Below, piece after piece: positions 13,288 through 14,926 of a stretch of DNA of 14,926 nucleotides. The translations under genes and the position numbers were made by a program. Position 1 is the stretch's first letter. Each line of letters starts with the position of its first letter. The stretch comes from a bacterium (GTDB taxonomy: Bacteria; Patescibacteriota; Minisyncoccia; UBA6257; 2-01-FULL-56-20). Below the pieces are notes generated by a model. The model saw only the letters and a list, made by a program, of their open reading frames with translations. It was not told the DNA's origin and made no database searches. Location of the stretch: contig JAKALK010000016.1 of the NCBI GenBank assembly GCA_021813155.1, positions 1-14,926 on the forward strand. The letters are read 5' to 3'.

Positions 13288-13995
13288 TTATCCCGTTGTG
13301 CGATATTCTCCTTTTAAGACGAGCTCGATTCCTCTCTGTTCGAACGCGGCCGTTCTTGGGAAGGCCGGGGATTGGTAGATCGCCGCCACCCTCGGAGCCC
13401 AAATAATCGGATTTGCTTGGACAAGAGCTGTCTCGCTTCCGAAAAGTCTCACCTCAACTCCCCGAAGGTGCGGGTTTTCTTCCCGGACCTTGCTAACAAA
13501 AAGGGCCGTTCGAGGGACGTGAACTGTTACTGTCACAATCCCGACCTGAAATAATCTTTTCTCGAGCGCCAACTCGAGGATGTTGATGATCTCTTGCCTG
13601 CTGTTTGATGGTGCGTCGGCCATTCTATCTCTTGGCCATACGACCACCTCCGGCTCGTGTATTCCTCCGGCGCGGATTTCTCGGAGAAATCGGTCCGACA
13701 TCACCTCGCTCTCCGACGGGCTGTTGGGTACATCTCTCAAATATTTTGACCGGTTACCAAAGGCGGCAACCACCACGTGCGGCTGGAATCGGCGGCACAA
13801 CTCCACTCCTGCGAGGATATTGAGTTCTCCGCCGCCAACCAAACACAGGGGGTTTTCTTGATCAATGGGCAACCTTACCGCCGAATGAGCCGGTACGGTC
13901 CCATTGTGTATCTGCGTTTCAAAATCCTCCGTTGGCTCCCATGAACCTCTCGGCCTAACCTGCTGTACCCCTCTCCCGAAGATCGCCAAAACCAT
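13288..13995 (-). CDS. DUF218 (YdcF/SanA/ElyC-like) domain protein
   Basis: This 235-residue protein shows the DUF218 pattern. It has a glycine-rich strand CLVGGGELNI (51-60), a second strand VVVAAFGNRSKYL (74-86), then SESEVMSDRFLREI (94-107). After that comes VVVWPRD (117-123), N131 and S132 before a helix, and the strand IVTVTVHVPRTALFV (153-167), with His159 and Arg162 in the H-x2-R arrangement seen in the family. Family members in E. coli are linked to envelope and peptidoglycan-precursor functions, but a biochemical role is not settled. There is no obvious signal peptide or membrane segment, unlike SanA and ElyC. The start has GGGAGG four bases upstream. It opens a two-gene transcript with the Nudix-like gene and is GC-rich. 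Confidence 0.6.
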   Translation of the reverse strand: MVLAIFGRGVQQVRPRGSWEPTEDFETQIHNGTVPAHSAVRLPIDQENPLCLVGGGELNILAGVELCRRFQPHVVVAAFGNRSKYLRDVPNSPSESEVMSDRFLREIRAGGIHEPEVVVWPRDRMADAPSNSRQEIINILELALEKRLFQVGIVTVTVHVPRTALFVSKVREENPHLRGVEVRLFGSETALVQANPIIWAPRVAAIYQSPAFPRTAAFEQRGIELVLKGEYRTTG

Positions 13996-14067
13996 AACTC
14001 CTCCCTCGATTTGCTGTTCTATCTCTCCTGTGATATCTCCTTTTCAAGCTGCGTGAAAAACGACTTT

Positions 14068-14096
14068 ATCCTAGCGATTTAAGACTTTTTTGTCAA
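14068..14096 (-). promoter_or_regulatory. Sigma-70-type promoter of the DUF218/Nudix pair
   Basis: On the minus strand TTGACA (14096-14091) is followed after 17 bases by TAGGAT (14073-14068). The predicted leader is about 66 bases and ends in a strong SD. Its -35 box overlaps that of the divergent GT2 promoter. Confidence 0.65.
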
Positions 14097-14118
14097 AGAA
14101 AATCATTTCTGTTATTCT
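14090..14118 (+). promoter_or_regulatory. Promoter of the downstream GT2 gene
   Basis: TTGTCA (14090-14095) is followed after 17 bases by TATTCT (14113-14118). Transcription would start about nine bases before the ATG at 14134. There is no SD. The arrangement mirrors the transaldolase promoter. Confidence 0.55.
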
Positions 14119-14133
14119 GAATTTCTAACCCAT

Positions 14134-14926
14134 ATGAGTACCCCCAAGGTTACCGTTTTAATTGCTACCTATAATAGATCTCATTTACTCGACAAGGCTA
14201 TTCATAGTGTTACCCTTCAAGTTTTTGGTGATTGGGAACTTTTAATTGCTGACGATGGGTCAACTGACGCAACCGAAAAAGTTGTTAAAAATTGGGAAAC
14301 TAAAGATCGACGCATTAAGTATTTAAAAAGCTCCCACTTCGGTCGCATTGCTAAGATTTCTAACTTTGGGTTAAGGCAAGCTAAGGGAGAATATGTTGCA
14401 ATTTTAGACGACGACGATGAGTGGTTCGACCCTAATAAACTCCAGAAACAAGTTTCATTTTTAGATAAGAACCCAGATTACGTGGGTTGCGGTGGGGGAT
14501 TTGTCGGCTTTAATTTGAAAGGCGTTGAGCTTGGCCAATTTTTTAAACCCGAGAATGACGAGAACATACGCGCTAAAGCTATTTTTGCTAATCCTATGGC
14601 TAATTCCACTACTCTTTTTCGCCGGAGTGTTGCGGAAAAAATTGGTTTTTATGACGAATCCCTCCCTCAATTTGCCGATTGGGATTTTTGGCTGAAGCTT
14701 GGCCTTGAAGGTAAACTCTACAATTTTCAAGAGTACTTTTCGCGATATCTAATGTGGGATAAGAGTATGTCCTTTAGTAAGCAAAAAGAATGCGCTAAAG
14801 CTACTCGCGTTATCGTTCCTCGCTACTGGCGAAAATATCCCGGCGCCCTTAAGGGTTTCTGTTTTATGCTTATCTACAGCTTTTACGCCTACCTTCCCAA
14901 TTTTATAAAAAAATTTTTAAACCCCT
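14134..14926 (+). CDS. GT2-family glycosyltransferase (3' end outside window)
   Basis: The frame is open from ATG at 14134 to the window edge, 264 codons. It begins with the GT-A strand VTVLIATYNRSHLLDKAI (6-23), then LLIADDGSTDAT (36-47; D40/D41) for nucleotide binding. AKGEYVAILDDDDEW (83-97) contains the metal-binding acidic motif, and ADWDFWLKLGLEGKL (181-195) contains the likely catalytic-base Asp. The C-terminal part turns basic and aromatic. GT2 enzymes invert at the anomeric carbon and build surface polysaccharides at the inner membrane face. It probably lacks only a few residues. It belongs to the same glycan locus as the plus-strand operon, but its own promoter and the five intervening minus-strand genes make it a separate unit. 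Confidence 0.9.
   Translation, partial: MSTPKVTVLIATYNRSHLLDKAIHSVTLQVFGDWELLIADDGSTDATEKVVKNWETKDRRIKYLKSSHFGRIAKISNFGLRQAKGEYVAILDDDDEWFDPNKLQKQVSFLDKNPDYVGCGGGFVGFNLKGVELGQFFKPENDENIRAKAIFANPMANSTTLFRRSVAEKIGFYDESLPQFADWDFWLKLGLEGKLYNFQEYFSRYLMWDKSMSFSKQKECAKATRVIVPRYWRKYPGALKGFCFMLIYSFYAYLPNFIKKFLNP

Noticed and set aside
13605..13823. Plus-strand open frames opposite the DUF218 gene, such as 13580-13861 and 13605-13823.
   Set aside because: Low-complexity Arg/Pro-rich products typical of the antisense of a GC-rich gene; the minus-strand frame has motifs and an SD.
1..14926. CRISPR array, tRNA, rRNA, insertion sequence or toxin-antitoxin pair.
   Set aside because: No regularly spaced repeats, cloverleaf candidates, transposase motifs or paired small genes were seen.

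Overview
The window reads as part of a surface-glycan locus of a bacterium of about 45% G+C. It probably comes from the Candidate Phyla Radiation (Patescibacteria), but that is an inference from the style of the locus: compact genes, few Shine-Dalgarno (SD) sites, and CgeB-like and other glycosyltransferases. No rRNA, tRNA or phylogenetic marker is present. TGA is used as a stop, for example at 1324-1326 and 7507-7509, so the Gracilibacteria/SR1 genetic code does not apply.

Bases 2-10340 (+ strand) hold twelve closely packed genes, all in one direction. They end at a clear rho-independent terminator (10347-10380). The order is: end of a glycosyltransferase, GT4 glycosyltransferase, CgeB-like glycosyltransferase, NAD-dependent epimerase, GHMP heptose kinase (hddA), UDP-glucose-dehydrogenase-like protein, SDR oxidoreductase, Gfo/Idh/MocA oxidoreductase, transaldolase, sedoheptulose-7-phosphate isomerase (gmhA), heptose-bisphosphate phosphatase (gmhB) and heptose-1-phosphate nucleotidyltransferase (hddC). 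Together these give a plausible route from central-carbon sugar phosphates through sedoheptulose 7-phosphate to GDP-D-glycero-alpha-D-manno-heptose. Four NAD(P)-type enzymes could remodel the sugar and glycosyltransferases could transfer it. Internal promoters are proposed before hddA and before the transaldolase.

Bases 10399-13995 (- strand) hold five genes in three units. Read along the minus strand they are: a DUF218/YdcF-like gene with a degenerate Nudix-like gene (terminator 12591-12629); an inositol-monophosphatase-family gene; and a SemiSWEET sugar transporter overlapping a HAD phosphatase. The first and third units are GC-richer (about 57% in hand-counted stretches) and carry strong SD sites. 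The monophosphatase gene resembles the plus-strand genes in composition, with a near-leaderless start and no SD.

Bases 14134-14926 (+ strand) begin another GT2 glycosyltransferase, cut by the window end, so the glycan locus continues on both sides. Its promoter and that of the DUF218 gene diverge from a shared -35 element.

The most interesting points are a dehydrogenase homologue without the catalytic cysteine beside a full heptose pathway, palindromes at the transaldolase and gmhA starts, a structured leader before the SemiSWEET gene, and two contrasting modes of translation initiation in one locus.
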